Shown: in pieces, positions 44,174 to 54,836 of the stretch | Layout: each line of letters begins with the position of its first letter | How positions within the stretch are numbered: position 1 is the stretch's first letter | Source: Mobilibacterium timonense | GTDB lineage: Bacteria; Bacillota; Clostridia; Peptostreptococcales; Anaerovoracaceae | DNA length: 64,000 bases | Assembly (NCBI RefSeq): GCF_900155555.1 | Contig: NZ_FUHN01000008.1 | Location: 318,117-382,116, forward strand | Direction: 5' to 3' | Notes under the pieces: model-generated | Database searches by the model: none | What the model was told of the DNA's origin: nothing | The model's input: the letters and a program-made list of their open reading frames with translations, nothing else | Position numbers and translations under genes: made by a program

Positions 44174-44980
44174 CTAAACGCCTACAAGGCCGCTGAGCTG
44201 ATCTTTCCCCGCGATCCCCATGACGTAGTCCCGGTCCTCCGCAAAGCTGTTTTCCATGAGAACTCCCTCCACCGTGAGCCTGGCCTGGAGAGGTGTGTTG
44301 TTGTGGAAGCTCAGGTGTGCCAGCATGATCTTCGGTGCGTCTCCTCCGCCGCGGATGTCCAGCATCCTGCTGAGCGTGTTCCCCGCCGCAACGTTGGAAA
44401 GGTGTCCGTGATCGCTGAGGATCCGCCTTTTCACGGAATATGGATAAGGGCCCATCTGCAGGAGTTCCACCTCGTGGTTGGCCTCGAGCACGAGCACGTC
44501 CGCCGTGCGTATCTCCTGAAAGATCTCGTCGGTGACGATGCCAGTGTCGGTGACCACCGTGAGCTGCCGGCCGCCGCTCCTGAAGCTGTAGCTCACGGGC
44601 TCCGCAGCGTCGTGGGACAAGGCGAATGTTCTGACCTGGATGGTTCCGACGTTGAAGACCTCCTGGGATGAGACGTATTTCAGACGATCCTTCGGGACGT
44701 ACTGGAACTTTTCGCAGCTGTTCACCGTGCCCCTGCTGGCGAAGACCCGGGCGTCCCCGCAGATCCTTGAGATCATGCGGATGCTTTTCACGTGATCCTC
44801 GTGCTCGTGGGTCACCATGATCCCCTGTACGTCCTGCGGCCCGAGCGACCTCGCCGCCAGGCCCTCCCGTATCTTCTTGCCGCTGAGGCCCACGTCGAGG
44901 AGGAGCCGCGTTTTTCCATCTGAAATAATGTACGAGTTTCCGGCGCTGCTGCTGCCAATGGAAACTATTCCTATACTCAT
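44174..44980 (-). CDS. walJ: Metallo-beta-lactamase fold hydrolase, WalJ/YycJ type
   Basis: 268 residues with the metal-binding HEHEDH near 58-63 and the SSSAGNSY loop of the WalJ/YycJ family near the N-terminus. Members are linked to cell-wall regulation through walRK, or to DNA-end processing. The walRK genes are not in this window, unlike the usual neighbourhood. The start at 44980 lies 3 nt after the addB stop, so the two are likely co-translated. Confidence 0.9.
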   Translation of the reverse strand: MSIGIVSIGSSSAGNSYIISDGKTRLLLDVGLSGKKIREGLAARSLGPQDVQGIMVTHEHEDHVKSIRMISRICGDARVFASRGTVNSCEKFQYVPKDRLKYVSSQEVFNVGTIQVRTFALSHDAAEPVSYSFRSGGRQLTVVTDTGIVTDEIFQEIRTADVLVLEANHEVELLQMGPYPYSVKRRILSDHGHLSNVAAGNTLSRMLDIRGGGDAPKIMLAHLSFHNNTPLQARLTVEGVLMENSFAEDRDYVMGIAGKDQLSGLVGV

Positions 44981-44983
44981 GTG

Positions 44984-47900
44984 CTAGTCTTCCTTTTTCT
45001 TTCTCTTTTTCTCCGGCCTCTTGAGCACCCGGTAGCTGTTGCCCCTGTTGACCTGCTCGAAGCGGCAGATGGTCCTGTAGTTGCAGTACCTGCAGCCGTT
45101 CACTTCTTTTTTCAGGAAAAAAGGGCTTATGCTTATGTCGCCGGTGACGATCCCCGTGGAGATCTTCTCAAGCTCCTTCCGAACGTCCAGCTCCAGCTGG
45201 CGGAAGTCCTCGCCAGAAAGACCTGCGCTCTTTTTGTCCAGTGCCTCGCGGGGCATCATGTCCGGGATCCCCCCGTCCTCGACGTAGGCCCCCTGGAGCT
45301 TGAACCGGTTCCGCTCAGCATCGCTTACGGCCTTCTGGCTGTCCTTGCCGTTTGCGCTCACGTTCTGGTCGGCGATCCTGAAGTAGAACATCCCCGCGGG
45401 TTCCATTGCGGAGCTTCCGTCCTCGCCGGTGCCCGAAGCGCTCTGGAGGTACACCATGAGCTGGAGCTTGTATCCCTGGCGCATGTTGTTCAAGTCCAGC
45501 TCCTCGTTCCCGGTCTTGTAGTCGATGACCCGCACGCTGCGGTCGTCGAGGATGTCGACCCTGTCGATCTTTCCTTCTATGTACACCTTCTGCCCGTTCA
45601 GTGTGAATATCACCGGCTCGAAGGTGCAGCCTCTGCCGAACTTCTCTTCGAAGAAGGCCTCGGTTATGTGGCCCGAGTCTATCTGCTCTGCTATGGCTTC
45701 CACCGCCTTCAGGCAGATCTCCCGGATCCGCTCCATCCTGTACTGTTCACGTCCGGCAGACAGGAAAAGTCCTCCTTTGTAGTCCCTTGCCAGCCTGTCC
45801 AGCTCACTGTCCACCATGGATCTGAGATTTTCCTCCGATCTGGCCGTAACAGTTCCGGACTCTGACGGCTCGTTTTTTTCTTCCATTATCCTTCTGGAGA
45901 CCTCCATTATGCACTGGTGGTAGATGTCTCCTATGTCGTTGGCGGCGCTCCTGAACTCCTGTTCCTCCTGGGGCTTCAGGCCGTAGCTCACGAAATGGGC
46001 GAACGGGCAGGCAAAGAACCTGTCCAGCCGGGAGGCGCTGAAGGAAAAGTCTCCTCCCCTTGCGTAAAGTCTCCTTGCCAGCGACTGACTCACGGGTCCG
46101 CGGGAGTTGTCGTCTTCAAGCGTCCGCTTCACCCGCTCCATGAGTTCCGGGCGGTTCTCCTCGAACCAGGCCATCACTTGATGGACCAGCTCATCCCCGT
46201 CCTTCCCTTCCTCGGAGCCCTTCTCGGACGGCCGCTGCTTCAACCTGTTCAGCATGTGCCTTAGAGTCTCTTCCTCTCCCGCCACAAGGTCCATGGAGAA
46301 CCCGCGCTGAACGATGTCCTTTTCAACTTTTATTCCCGGAAAAAGCTCTCTTATCTGTTCTATCACCGACGAGGCCTTGGACTCCCCTCCATCCGCGCCC
46401 GCCAGAGACCAGCTGATGTAAAGCTCCTCCGAAGGCTTGGAGACGGCGCGGTACAGAGCTGCCCGCTCCTCCATCTGCTTCACCTCGTCCAGTCCTCCCA
46501 GTGACAGGCCGAACTGGCTGAATACCGTCTTGTCCTCAGGCGAGAAAAGCCCTTCTCCCGCCGGCTCCATAGGAAGCATCCCCTCGTTGGCACCGAGGAT
46601 CACCACCGCCTTTTTCTGGCCTGTGCGCGTCCTGATGGCCGTGCCCAGGGACAGACCGTCCGCCGCAGGAGGCAGCAGCCCCACATTGGTGTTGGCCAGT
46701 CCCTCCTTCAGCATGTTCACGAAGCTGTCGATGTCCAGAGGATCGTCTCCGATGAGCTCTCCGATCTGGTCCAGGATCCTGAAGATCCCGTTGTAGCTCC
46801 CCTCGCTCCTCTCGGCCTCCTCGTTCTCTCCGGCCTGCTGCTGCCGGCGGATGATGCCTTCCATTTTCCTGGTAAGATCCCAGGACTCTTCCAGGTAAGC
46901 CGCGAATCCGTCGATGAAGTCCCTCACCAGCGGCCCTGAAGCCACCAGCTCCTCAAGAGGCTGCAGCTTCTCCATCAGCTGAGACCGCGTGTCCTCCAGC
47001 GCCTGGAGCTCGCCCTCTTCATACTTGAACTCGCCGTATTTAAAAGGCCTCGTCCACATGGATCCCTTTATCCCGAAATCCCGGACGTAGTTCTCCAGCT
47101 CCTCCCACCTCTCGCGGCTGAAACCGGAAAGGCTGTTTTTCACCAGCGCCAGCATGGCCGCCGTCTGGTGGTCCCGGGCCACAGCCTCAAGCTGGCTCAC
47201 CACGAAAACCGCCGCCTGAGAATCGCTGATCCCCCGCCGCCCGTCGATGAACAGCGGCAGGCCGTACTCCCTGAAGGTCCTCTTGATTATGGACTGTCCG
47301 CCCTCCGGGTAGTTGGAGATCACGGAGATGTCCCTCATCCTCAGACCCCTGTCCCTCAGGAGCGAGAGTATGTATGCCGCGGCGCTCTCCGCCTCGAAAT
47401 ACTGGTTGGCGCACTCCACGAGCCGGATGGTGTCACCGGAAAAAGAAGTGTTTTTCTCTTCAGTGCCATTCCCCGGGGAGGCCTCCTGTGACGTTTCCTG
47501 CAAGGTCTCCTGCGCGATCTCCTGGGAAAAGAGTTCTCTCTCCAGGCGCACGATCTCCGGCCTGCGAGTCACTCTGTACTCCTCGCCTATCGCACGCGTC
47601 ATCATCGGGATGCCCCGCTCGCCTGCGGCCTTCTCGATCCTCTTTTCCAGGATCCTCTCAAGGCCGAAGTCGGTCTCGTTCACGATGATGTTCACGCTGT
47701 GGGCATTCACCGCGATCTCGCCGATGGTCCTTATGCTCTTCGGAGAAATCGTGTCGAAGCCGTAGAGCCACACGTCTGCGTCCTTCGTGACCGGGGACCC
47801 AGCCGCGAGATCCGTGTACAGGTCGATGTAGTCATCATTGTCTATGTACTTGCCTTTTATGGCTTTTTCGTATTCTTCCAGGATCAGGCAGATCTCCTCT

Positions 47901-48361
47901 AGCTTCCCGGCCAGAAGCTGATGTCCGCCGGACTCCTCCAGCATATCCAGGATCACCTCAGGCGAGCAGTTCTGCTGCTTGAAATCAGAGATGCCGCTGC
48001 TCAGCATCTCGATATAGGAGCTCTTGTCCGTCATGTTCTGGAATATCTGGAGCTGATCCCTGTACTGGTTGACCAGCTTGTACAGCAGGATGTAACGGCC
48101 GTCGGCGCTGAGCACCGGCGTGTTTTCCAGTCCCGCCTGGCTCAGGAGCTTCCGTCCGAAACGCCTCATGCTGGTTATCTCGACGTCAAAAAGGCAAGCC
48201 CCTCCCATATATTTCAGGGCTTGCTCTTCTGCATCCAATGTGTACTGGTCGGGAACTATGGCGAAGACGTTCCGCCTCTCCCGGGCCTGGGACTCCTTGA
48301 TAGTACCGTACAGGAACTTTTCCTTGTCTCTGTCCTCCCGGGCAGTGTACAGATAGATCAT
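44984..48361 (-). CDS. addB: ATP-dependent helicase/nuclease subunit B
   Basis: 1,125-residue subunit of the AddAB break-processing complex. The RecB-family nuclease has VIDYKTG near 947. The four iron-sulfur Cys are seen as C in FFACPFAHF near 784 and the CRYCNYRTIC cluster near 1092. The UvrD-like core is degenerate. The N-terminus reads MIYLYTAREDRDKEKFLY, where relatives have a Walker A loop (G-x-SGSGKS), so nucleotide binding there seems lost. No addA gene follows; downstream are walJ and rlmH. The ATG lies 10 nt after the HAD gene. Confidence 0.92.
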   Translation of the reverse strand: MIYLYTAREDRDKEKFLYGTIKESQARERRNVFAIVPDQYTLDAEEQALKYMGGACLFDVEITSMRRFGRKLLSQAGLENTPVLSADGRYILLYKLVNQYRDQLQIFQNMTDKSSYIEMLSSGISDFKQQNCSPEVILDMLEESGGHQLLAGKLEEICLILEEYEKAIKGKYIDNDDYIDLYTDLAAGSPVTKDADVWLYGFDTISPKSIRTIGEIAVNAHSVNIIVNETDFGLERILEKRIEKAAGERGIPMMTRAIGEEYRVTRRPEIVRLERELFSQEIAQETLQETSQEASPGNGTEEKNTSFSGDTIRLVECANQYFEAESAAAYILSLLRDRGLRMRDISVISNYPEGGQSIIKRTFREYGLPLFIDGRRGISDSQAAVFVVSQLEAVARDHQTAAMLALVKNSLSGFSRERWEELENYVRDFGIKGSMWTRPFKYGEFKYEEGELQALEDTRSQLMEKLQPLEELVASGPLVRDFIDGFAAYLEESWDLTRKMEGIIRRQQQAGENEEAERSEGSYNGIFRILDQIGELIGDDPLDIDSFVNMLKEGLANTNVGLLPPAADGLSLGTAIRTRTGQKKAVVILGANEGMLPMEPAGEGLFSPEDKTVFSQFGLSLGGLDEVKQMEERAALYRAVSKPSEELYISWSLAGADGGESKASSVIEQIRELFPGIKVEKDIVQRGFSMDLVAGEEETLRHMLNRLKQRPSEKGSEEGKDGDELVHQVMAWFEENRPELMERVKRTLEDDNSRGPVSQSLARRLYARGGDFSFSASRLDRFFACPFAHFVSYGLKPQEEQEFRSAANDIGDIYHQCIMEVSRRIMEEKNEPSESGTVTARSEENLRSMVDSELDRLARDYKGGLFLSAGREQYRMERIREICLKAVEAIAEQIDSGHITEAFFEEKFGRGCTFEPVIFTLNGQKVYIEGKIDRVDILDDRSVRVIDYKTGNEELDLNNMRQGYKLQLMVYLQSASGTGEDGSSAMEPAGMFYFRIADQNVSANGKDSQKAVSDAERNRFKLQGAYVEDGGIPDMMPREALDKKSAGLSGEDFRQLELDVRKELEKISTGIVTGDISISPFFLKKEVNGCRYCNYRTICRFEQVNRGNSYRVLKRPEKKRKKKED

Positions 48362-48371
48362 GCTGCCTCCT

Positions 48372-49016
48372 CTACACCAGAGCCATCAGATCCTCCGGTC
48401 TGGAGAGCCTGTAGTCCGGCGTGAATTCAGGTGCTTTCAGTTTTGTTTCGTCCACCGGGTGGCTCCACTGGACAAGGACGCTCTCCGCCCCTGCGTTGTT
48501 GGCACAGCCGATGTCGAACCGGGTGTCACCCAGCATTATGGAATTCTCCGGCCTGCCGCCCGCCTTGTCCAGCGCGGTGAGCAGAGGCTCCGGATCGGGC
48601 TTGTGGGCCTTCGTGTCGTTGCTTGTGATCACCACGTCGAAGTAGTCCCTGAGCCCGAAGTATTCCAGGTATTCCATGGTGGTGGGCTTCAGCCTGGACG
48701 TCACCAGGAGCAGGCTGTGCTCCCTCTCCTTCAAGGTCTCCAAGAGGTCCTCCACCCCCGGAAAAACGGATATGTCCTCTTTCCAGCTCTTCAGCTGGTA
48801 GTCTCTGTAGCTTTCGATGGCCATGTCCGCAGTATCTCCGGGAAAAAACTCTTTCATCGAGTCGTAAAGTGTCTCTCCGAAGGTATCGAGTATCTCCCTC
48901 TCACTGTGCTCATACCCGTGGTATTTCCGGAATGTGTACTGCCAGGAATTGATTATAAGCTGATTTGTATCCAGAACAGTTCCGTCAAAGTCGAAGACTA
49001 CGAATTTCTTTCTCAT
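48372..49016 (-). CDS. HAD-family phosphatase (PpaX/Gph-like)
   Basis: 214 residues. Motif I DFDGTVLDTN (nucleophile D10 area), motif II TSR near 107, motif III lysine in AHKPDPEP and motif IV LGDTRFDI are all present, with a helical cap between I and II. This layout suits pyrophosphatase PpaX or phosphoglycolate phosphatase; the substrate is not certain. The start overlaps the prfB stop by 1 nt (TGATG). Confidence 0.9.
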   Translation of the reverse strand: MRKKFVVFDFDGTVLDTNQLIINSWQYTFRKYHGYEHSEREILDTFGETLYDSMKEFFPGDTADMAIESYRDYQLKSWKEDISVFPGVEDLLETLKEREHSLLLVTSRLKPTTMEYLEYFGLRDYFDVVITSNDTKAHKPDPEPLLTALDKAGGRPENSIMLGDTRFDIGCANNAGAESVLVQWSHPVDETKLKAPEFTPDYRLSRPEDLMALV

Positions 49017-50159
49017 CAGTTGTTCACGCCCTCCCTGGCATCCTGTGTCAGCTTGGCCTTGATAAAGAGATCGAGGTCTCCGTCCATAACAGCGTTCACG
49101 TTTCCGGTCTCAGCTCCCGTCCTGTGATCCTTTACCATGGTGTACGGCTGGAACACATAGGACCTGATCTGGGCGCCCCAGGTCACCATCCCGGTGTCGC
49201 CCTTGAGTTCGTTCAGGTTCTCCTTGTGCTCTTCCTCTGCCATCTTTGTGAGCTTGGCCACCAGGATCTTCATGGCAACTTCCTTATTTCTCAGCTGAGA
49301 TCTCTCGTTCTGGCAGGTGACCACAGTGTTGGTAGGAAGGTGGGTGATCCTTATGGCGGAATCGGTGGTGTTTACGTGCTGGCCACCGGCGCCGCTGCTC
49401 CTGTAGGTGTCGATCTTCAGGTCCTGAGGATCGATGTTCACCTGGAGCTCGTCTCCCAGCTGAGGGACCACCTCCACAGCAGAGAAGGATGTCTGTCTCT
49501 TCCCCGCCGAATTGAAAGGCGATATTCTCACCAGCCTGTGCACCCCGTTTTCGCTCTTGAGATATCCGTAGGCGTTCTCGCCGCTCACCATCACCGTGGC
49601 GCTCTTTATACCCGCGGCCGTGTCGTTCTGCAGGTCTACGACCTCGGTCTTGAATCCCTTTTTCTCACAGTACCTGAGGTACATGCGGAGCAGCATCTCG
49701 GCCCAGTCCATGGCGTCGACACCGCCGGTGCCGGCGTGAATGCTCACGATGGCGTCGTTGGAGTCGTATTTTCCAGAGAGGAGCGTGTCCAGCCTCATCT
49801 CCTCGAGTCGGTCCTCCAGGTCGGATATCTGGTGGTCCAGCTCCTTCAGTTCCCCGAAGAGTTCTGACTCGTCCATGCTGTCTTCCACAGACTCGCTGAG
49901 GAGCTCGATCATGGCCTCGCCGTCCTCCTGGGTGGACTTCACCTCGTTGTATGACTTCAGCTTTTTCTCGGCCTGGCCCTTCTCGCGAAGGATCTTCGTG
50001 GCCTTCTCCTGGTCATCCCAGAAGTCCGGCTTCTCTATCTGTGCCGACAGTTCCTGATTCTTTTTCTCCAGCCCAGCCGGGTCAAAGAGAGTCTCCGAGC
50101 ACGGTTATCATCTCACTTGTCCTGTCGAGGCGCTGCTTCAGATCTGCTATCGTTATCAT
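49016..50159 (-). CDS. prfB: Peptide chain release factor 2 with programmed +1 frameshift
   Basis: Terminates translation at UGA and UAA. Translation from the ATG at 50159 (after GGGGAGG) gives 25 codons ending in CTT TGA C (50087 down to 50081), the classic RF2 autoregulatory site. Shifting +1 gives continuous RF2 of 380 residues with the GGQ loop SSGAGGQHVNTTDS and the tripeptide-anticodon region around SPFN (RF2 SPF). A GGAG lies 5 nt before the shift. Reading only from the internal ATG at 49942 would lose domain 1. It lies 84 nt after secA. Confidence 0.95.
50082..50087 (-). other. Programmed +1 ribosomal frameshift site in prfB
   Basis: CTT TGA (followed by C) in frame after codon 24, with a Shine-Dalgarno-like GGAG upstream that promotes the shift. 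Scarce RF2 slows termination at UGA and raises frameshifting, so RF2 controls its own level. Confidence 0.95.
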
Positions 50160-50243
50160 GGTTCCTCCCCGGCGGGGCCATCCCCCGCCTGTCTATTCAT
50201 CTGGTCCTCTGCATCCGGTCATCATCTTCCCGGTTTTCTGCGT

Positions 50244-53039
50244 CTAATTCTCGAATCTGCCGTGGCAGTTCTTGTACTTCTTCCCCGAGCCGCAAGGACA
50301 CGGATCGTTCCTTCCGATCTTCGGATGGTCTCTCCTGATCGGAGTGTGGTTCTCCTTCTTATCTTCCTTCGGCGCCTCCTGAGGCATGCCGCCGCCATTT
50401 TTCGCCATCCTGGCCATAGCCCTTCTCTCCTGAGCCGCCTGCTCCATCTCCTCATCCTCATACTCGTCCTTGCGGGTGATGCTGATGGTGACTGCATTCC
50501 GGCGCTCTGTCTTCGTCTGGAGAGTCATGCTGTAGCAGTACTTCACGGTCTCTTCTCTGATGTCGGCGACCATCTCGTCGAACATGGCAAAGCCCTCAGA
50601 TGCGTAAGCTGCGGTAGGGTCCTGCTGGCCCAGCGCTCTCAGGCCGATGCCGTTCTTCAGCTGATCCATGGCGTCGATGTGGTCCATCCAGCGGTTGTCC
50701 ACCACTCTCAGGAGGATCATGCGCTCGGCCTCCCTCATGTGCTCGGCGCCGATCTCGGCCTCCTTGTCGTCGTAGATCTTCCTGAAGGTCTCCTTCACGT
50801 CCTCCTTCAGCGACTCAGGCGTGAGGTCGAGCTTCTCCTCGTCGGTGTACACGAGGGCCTCTTTGAAAAGAGGGTTTATCTTGCACAGGTCCACGCTCAT
50901 GGCATCAAAGTCCCACTCCTCGGGGTATCTCGACTCCATGGTCACGGGATCGATGATGCTGTCCACCAGCTCCTCCATCATCCCCATGATGTATCCCTTG
51001 AGGTCCTCTCCATCCAGTACCATGCGGCGCTGGCTGTAGATGATCTCCCTCTGCTTGTTCATGACGTTGTCGTACTGGAGCACGTACTTACGGATGCCGA
51101 AGTTCTTGCCCTCAACCTTCTTCTGGGCGTTCTCGATGGTCCTTGACAGAAGCCCCGCCTCCAGGGCCTCGTCGTCCTCCAGCCCGAACCTGTCCATGTA
51201 CTTCTGGATCCTGTCGCCTCCGAAGAGCCTCATCAGGTCGTCTTCAAGGGATATGAAGAACTGGGTGTCACCAGGATCTCCCTGACGTCCGGAACGGCCT
51301 CGCAGCTGATTGTCGATACGCCTCGACTCGTGGCGCTCTGTACCCACAATGCACAGGCCTCCAAGGTCGATGACCTCCTGCTGCTCGCCCTTCATGGCAT
51401 CTTTTTTCCTGCTCAGGATCTGGCTGTATTTCTCTCTGGCCTCCAGGAGCTCGGGATCGTCGCTCTTCTCAAAGCCAACGGCGAAGCCGATCTGGTCGGC
51501 GGTGTACCCGGCCCTCTCCATTTCCTTTCTGGCCTCGAAGTCCGGGTTTCCTCCCAGGATGATATCCGTACCACGGCCGGCCATGTTGGTGGCGATGGTG
51601 ACGGCGCCCTTGCGGCCCGCCTGGGCGATTATCTCGGCCTCCTTCTCATGCTGCTTGGCGTTCAGCACGTTGTGAGGTATGCCCCTCTTCTTGAGCATCT
51701 TGCTGATGTGCTCGGATATCTCGATGGAGATGGTACCTACCAGCACCGGCTGCCCCGTGGCGTGGGCCTCTGCCACCTTGTCGGCGATAGCCTTGAACTT
51801 GCCGGTCTCGTGGGCAAAAACGGCGTCCTCTCTGTCGTCACGGATAACCGGCTTGTTGGTAGGGATCTCCACGACGTCCATGTTGTAGATCTCTCTGAAC
51901 TCGTCTTCCTCGGTCTTTGCGGTACCGGTCATACCGGCCAGCTTGCCGTACATCCTGAAGTAATTCTGAAGCGTGATGGTGGCCAGCGTCTTGGACTCGG
52001 CCCTGATCTCCACGCCTTCCTTGGCCTCGATGGTCTGGTGCAGGCCGTTGCTGAAGCGGCGGCCGTACATGAGACGTCCGGTGAACTCATCTACTATGAG
52101 GATCTCTCCGTCCTTCACAATGTAGTCCACGTCCCTCTTCATTATGTAGTTGGCACGGAGAGCCTGCATCACATAATGGTTCAGCTCCATGTTGTCCGGG
52201 TCGGAAAAGTTCTCGATGCCAAAATACTTCTCGCACTCCCGCACGCCATCTTCTGTGAGGGAGATCTGCTTGTCCTTTTCCTCGATCTCGTAGTCCTTGC
52301 CCTCGTCCAGCGTTCTCACGAAGGAGTTGGCGGAGCGGTACGTGCTGCTGGAATCCACGCCTTTTCCGGATATGATCAGCGGGGTCCTGGCCTCATCGAT
52401 GAGGATGGAGTCCACCTCGTCGACTATGGCGTAGTGGAGATCTCTCTGGATCAGGTCTTCCTTGTAGGTGACCATGTTGTCACGCAGGTAGTCGAATCCG
52501 AATTCGTTGTTGGTGCCGTATGTGACGTCCGCGTCGTAGGCGGCCTTCCTGTCCGGGCCGTTCACGGAATGGATCACGCATCCCACCTTGAGGCCCAGGA
52601 AGCTGTACAGGCGGCCCATCCACTCTGCGTCTCGCTTTGCCAGGTAGTCGTTGACTGTGACGATGTGGACGCCCTTTCCTTCCAGGGCGTTGAGATATGC
52701 CGGCAGTGTGGCCACGAGGGTCTTTCCTTCACCGGTCTTCATCTCGGCGATCCTTCCCTGGTGAAGCACGATGCCGCCTATGACCTGAACGCGGAAGTGT
52801 TTCATTCCCAGGCTCCTCCAGGCCGCCTCACGGCAGACCGCAAAGGCCTCCGGGAGCAGGTCGTCCAGTGTCTCCCCGTCCGCGAGCCTGTCCTTGAACT
52901 CCTGAGTCTTACCTCTGAGCTCATCGTCGGAGAGCTTTTCCATCTCCGGCTCCAGTGCCATCACGCTGTCGGCTATCGGATAGATCTTCTTGAGCTCACG
53001 CTCGTTGAGGTCTCCAAACAGCTTTTCCATTAAACTCAT
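50244..53039 (-). CDS. secA: Preprotein translocase ATPase SecA
   Basis: 931-residue motor driving post-translational protein export through SecYEG. Walker [14 protein letters not shown] near 100-112, [15 protein letters not shown] near 207, [10 protein letters not shown] near 500, and a C-terminal zinc-binding tail with [14 protein letters not shown] for SecB or membrane contacts. A single full-length SecA1-type protein. The ATG at 53039 overlaps the stop of the upstream gene (ATGA), with GGAGGAAG as ribosome binding site. Confidence 0.98.
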   Translation of the reverse strand: MSLMEKLFGDLNERELKKIYPIADSVMALEPEMEKLSDDELRGKTQEFKDRLADGETLDDLLPEAFAVCREAAWRSLGMKHFRVQVIGGIVLHQGRIAEMKTGEGKTLVATLPAYLNALEGKGVHIVTVNDYLAKRDAEWMGRLYSFLGLKVGCVIHSVNGPDRKAAYDADVTYGTNNEFGFDYLRDNMVTYKEDLIQRDLHYAIVDEVDSILIDEARTPLIISGKGVDSSSTYRSANSFVRTLDEGKDYEIEEKDKQISLTEDGVRECEKYFGIENFSDPDNMELNHYVMQALRANYIMKRDVDYIVKDGEILIVDEFTGRLMYGRRFSNGLHQTIEAKEGVEIRAESKTLATITLQNYFRMYGKLAGMTGTAKTEEDEFREIYNMDVVEIPTNKPVIRDDREDAVFAHETGKFKAIADKVAEAHATGQPVLVGTISIEISEHISKMLKKRGIPHNVLNAKQHEKEAEIIAQAGRKGAVTIATNMAGRGTDIILGGNPDFEARKEMERAGYTADQIGFAVGFEKSDDPELLEAREKYSQILSRKKDAMKGEQQEVIDLGGLCIVGTERHESRRIDNQLRGRSGRQGDPGDTQFFISLEDDLMRLFGGDRIQKYMDRFGLEDDEALEAGLLSRTIENAQKKVEGKNFGIRKYVLQYDNVMNKQREIIYSQRRMVLDGEDLKGYIMGMMEELVDSIIDPVTMESRYPEEWDFDAMSVDLCKINPLFKEALVYTDEEKLDLTPESLKEDVKETFRKIYDDKEAEIGAEHMREAERMILLRVVDNRWMDHIDAMDQLKNGIGLRALGQQDPTAAYASEGFAMFDEMVADIREETVKYCYSMTLQTKTERRNAVTISITRKDEYEDEEMEQAAQERRAMARMAKNGGGMPQEAPKEDKKENHTPIRRDHPKIGRNDPCPCGSGKKYKNCHGRFEN

Positions 53040-54364
53040 TGATCTTCCTCCTCCGGTCTGTCTTCGACCGTTATGTGGGTCATCAGCGCCCTTCTCGAGT
53101 CTGCCTTGGTGACTCTCACGCTGAATATCTTGTGCTTCGATTCGTATCTGAATGTATCTCCCGCTCTCGGCAGGCGGTCCATCTGGATCATGACCCAGCC
53201 GTTGATCGTTGTGGCCGGCTCGTCGATGTCCTCTCCGAAGAGCTCAAAGAACTTTTCCAGGTTGGCGCCTCCCGCCACCATGTAGCTGCCGTCGTAGATC
53301 CTCGTCACGTCGCGCATCTCCACGGTGTCGTGCTCGTCGTAGATCTTTCCAACCAGCTCTTCTATTATGTCCTCCATTGTGACCAGGCCGGTGGTGCCGC
53401 CGTACTCGTCGACGATTATGGCGATGTGTGTCTTCTTGGCCTGCATCTTCTTAAGGAGGACCGCCGCCTTGATGGACTCGGCAACGTAGGCGACAGGCTT
53501 GATGAACTCCTCGAGAGGCCTGCCCTCAGCCACCACGTAGTTGTGGAAATCCTTCTGGTTCAGTACTCCGATTATGTTGTCCAGGTCGTCCTCGTAGACC
53601 GGCAGCCTGGAAAGCCCTGTGTCCTTGAAAATCTCGGCGATCTCCCTGTTTTCCGTCCCCAGCTCTATGGCGACCATGTCCACCCTCGGGGTGATCACGT
53701 CGATGGCCTCCAGGTCGTCGAACTCGATGGCGTTCTTGATCATGACGCTCTGCTCTTCACCGATGCTGCCGCTCTCCCTGGCGTCGTCGATTATGGTGAT
53801 CAGCTCGTCCTCGGTGTAGGCAGGTCCTTCGCTGTCTCCGAAGATCTTTCCGAGAAGCTTCTTCCACTGGGCGAAAAGCCAGTTCAGAGGCGTGAGAAGC
53901 ACCACCAGCACGCTCACCGGTCTCGCCATGGCGAGGGCAAAGCCCTCAGGATGCTCCTTTGCTATATTCTTAGGGGATATCTCGCCGAAGATCAGCACCA
54001 GTACGGTTATCACGACCGTAGAGATGGTTGCTCCCATGTTCCCGAAGATCTTCACGAAAAGGACGGTGGCGATGGCCGTGGTGCCTATGTTGGCGATGTT
54101 GTTTCCGATCAGTATCGTGGTCAGGAGCTTATCGTAATTGTCGCTGAGCCTGAGCACGAGATCCGCGTTCTTCACGTCGTCCGCCGCCATGTTCTTCATC
54201 TTGATCTTGTTGAGAGAAGTGAAGGCCGTTTCCGTCGCGGAAAAGCAGGAAGACAGTAATATCAGGATCACTATGCTTATTATTTGCGGTGCCAAAGAAA
54301 GATCATCCCTCCAGTCGATTTTCTGAATATTGGTTCTGGCGTTCTGACTGCTCGCGGCCGCCAT
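53036..54364 (-). CDS. CNNM/CorC-like hemolysin-family membrane protein
   Basis: 442 residues: an N-terminal DUF21/CNNM membrane domain with about four helices ([20 protein letters not shown] near 30), two CBS domains (about 220-350, [20 protein letters not shown] at the end) and a C-terminal CorC_HlyC domain. Proteins of this type are associated with Mg2+ or other divalent-cation export or sensing; the name hemolysin is historical. First gene of the secA operon. The start at 54364 has only a weak binding site (GAGACGG). Confidence 0.92.
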   Translation of the reverse strand: MAAASSQNARTNIQKIDWRDDLSLAPQIISIVILILLSSCFSATETAFTSLNKIKMKNMAADDVKNADLVLRLSDNYDKLLTTILIGNNIANIGTTAIATVLFVKIFGNMGATISTVVITVLVLIFGEISPKNIAKEHPEGFALAMARPVSVLVVLLTPLNWLFAQWKKLLGKIFGDSEGPAYTEDELITIIDDARESGSIGEEQSVMIKNAIEFDDLEAIDVITPRVDMVAIELGTENREIAEIFKDTGLSRLPVYEDDLDNIIGVLNQKDFHNYVVAEGRPLEEFIKPVAYVAESIKAAVLLKKMQAKKTHIAIIVDEYGGTTGLVTMEDIIEELVGKIYDEHDTVEMRDVTRIYDGSYMVAGGANLEKFFELFGEDIDEPATTINGWVMIQMDRLPRAGDTFRYESKHKIFSVRVTKADSRRALMTHITVEDRPEEEDQ

Positions 54365-54449
54365 GCGGGCACTGGCCGTCTCAGGCGTTGCCGTTTGGCG
54401 TGGCCTCCGGCCGTCCGGTAAGCCGTCAAAATCGTCTCATACAGAGGTG

Positions 54450-54455
54450 AGTATA
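54450..54455 (-). promoter_or_regulatory. -10 box for the CNNM-secA-prfB operon
   Basis: TATACT (minus strand) with a poor -35 (TTTTGT at 17 bp). The expected leader is about 80 nt. Confidence 0.45.
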
Positions 54456-54558
54456 CTACAGGTTTGTGTTGAACAAAAGTTAAGAGTTTGTGTGGTGTTT
54501 ACGTGAGTTGGGGGAGAGGCCTGCCTCGCAGGCTGTGGACGACTGGACCCGGATGTGG

Positions 54559-54564
54559 TAAAAT
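54559..54564 (+). promoter_or_regulatory. -10 box for tRNA-Arg
   Basis: TGG-TAAAAT, an extended -10, lies 41 nt before the tRNA. Right after it, AAATACG-TTG-CGTATTT (54561-54577) forms a small perfect hairpin. Confidence 0.45.
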
Positions 54565-54604
54565 ACGTTGCGTATTTTGATTCGAAGAAGTAAATAATGT
54601 TTAT

Positions 54605-54680
54605 GCGCCAGTAGCTCAGGGGATAGAGTAGCACACTCCGAATGTGAAGGCCGCGAGTTCGAATCTCGCCTGGCGCACCA
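54605..54680 (+). tRNA. tRNA-Arg (anticodon CCG)
   Basis: 76 nt with encoded CCA. Acceptor GCGCCAG pairs with CTGGCGC, D arm GCTC/GAGT, anticodon loop CTCCGAA giving CCG, T arm GCGAG/CTCGC around TTCGAAT. The top pair of the anticodon stem (position 27-43) is a G-A mismatch, the other four pairs are sound. CCG reads CGG codons. Confidence 0.95.
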
Positions 54681-54684
54681 GCTG

Positions 54685-54720
54685 AAAAGCCTGCAAGCTC
54701 AAGGACTTGCAGGCTTTTTC
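54685..54720 (+). terminator. Terminator of tRNA-Arg
   Basis: AAAGCCTGCAAG pairs perfectly with CTTGCAGGCTTTTT around an 8-nt loop, 5 nt after the tRNA. Confidence 0.92.
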
Positions 54721-54745
54721 ATTTGTCTTTCTTAGTTTAGATTTT

Positions 54746-54795
54746 GCCTGTTTTTACCTGTTTTTACCTGTAAAGTGTGGTACTCGGTGTGGTAC
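54746..54795. repeat. Short direct repeats next to tRNA-Arg, possible integration scar
   Basis: CCTGTTTTTA is repeated twice from 54747, then GTGTGGTAC occurs at 54775-54783 and 54787-54795. Such arrays often lie between a tRNA and a tyrosine integrase as arm-type sites, but no integrase reading frame is present here. Confidence 0.4.
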
Positions 54796-54836
54796 TTCGC
54801 AGATCGAAACTTGCATCACATACCATAACAGTTAAG

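Noticed and set aside
49942-50159. prfB considered as broken by an in-frame stop
   Set aside because: The stop is the conserved CTTTGAC programmed frameshift site of RF2.
51330-53033. Open plus-strand frame of 567 codons opposite secA
   Set aside because: Shadow of secA; His/Val/Leu-rich composition typical of antisense frames.
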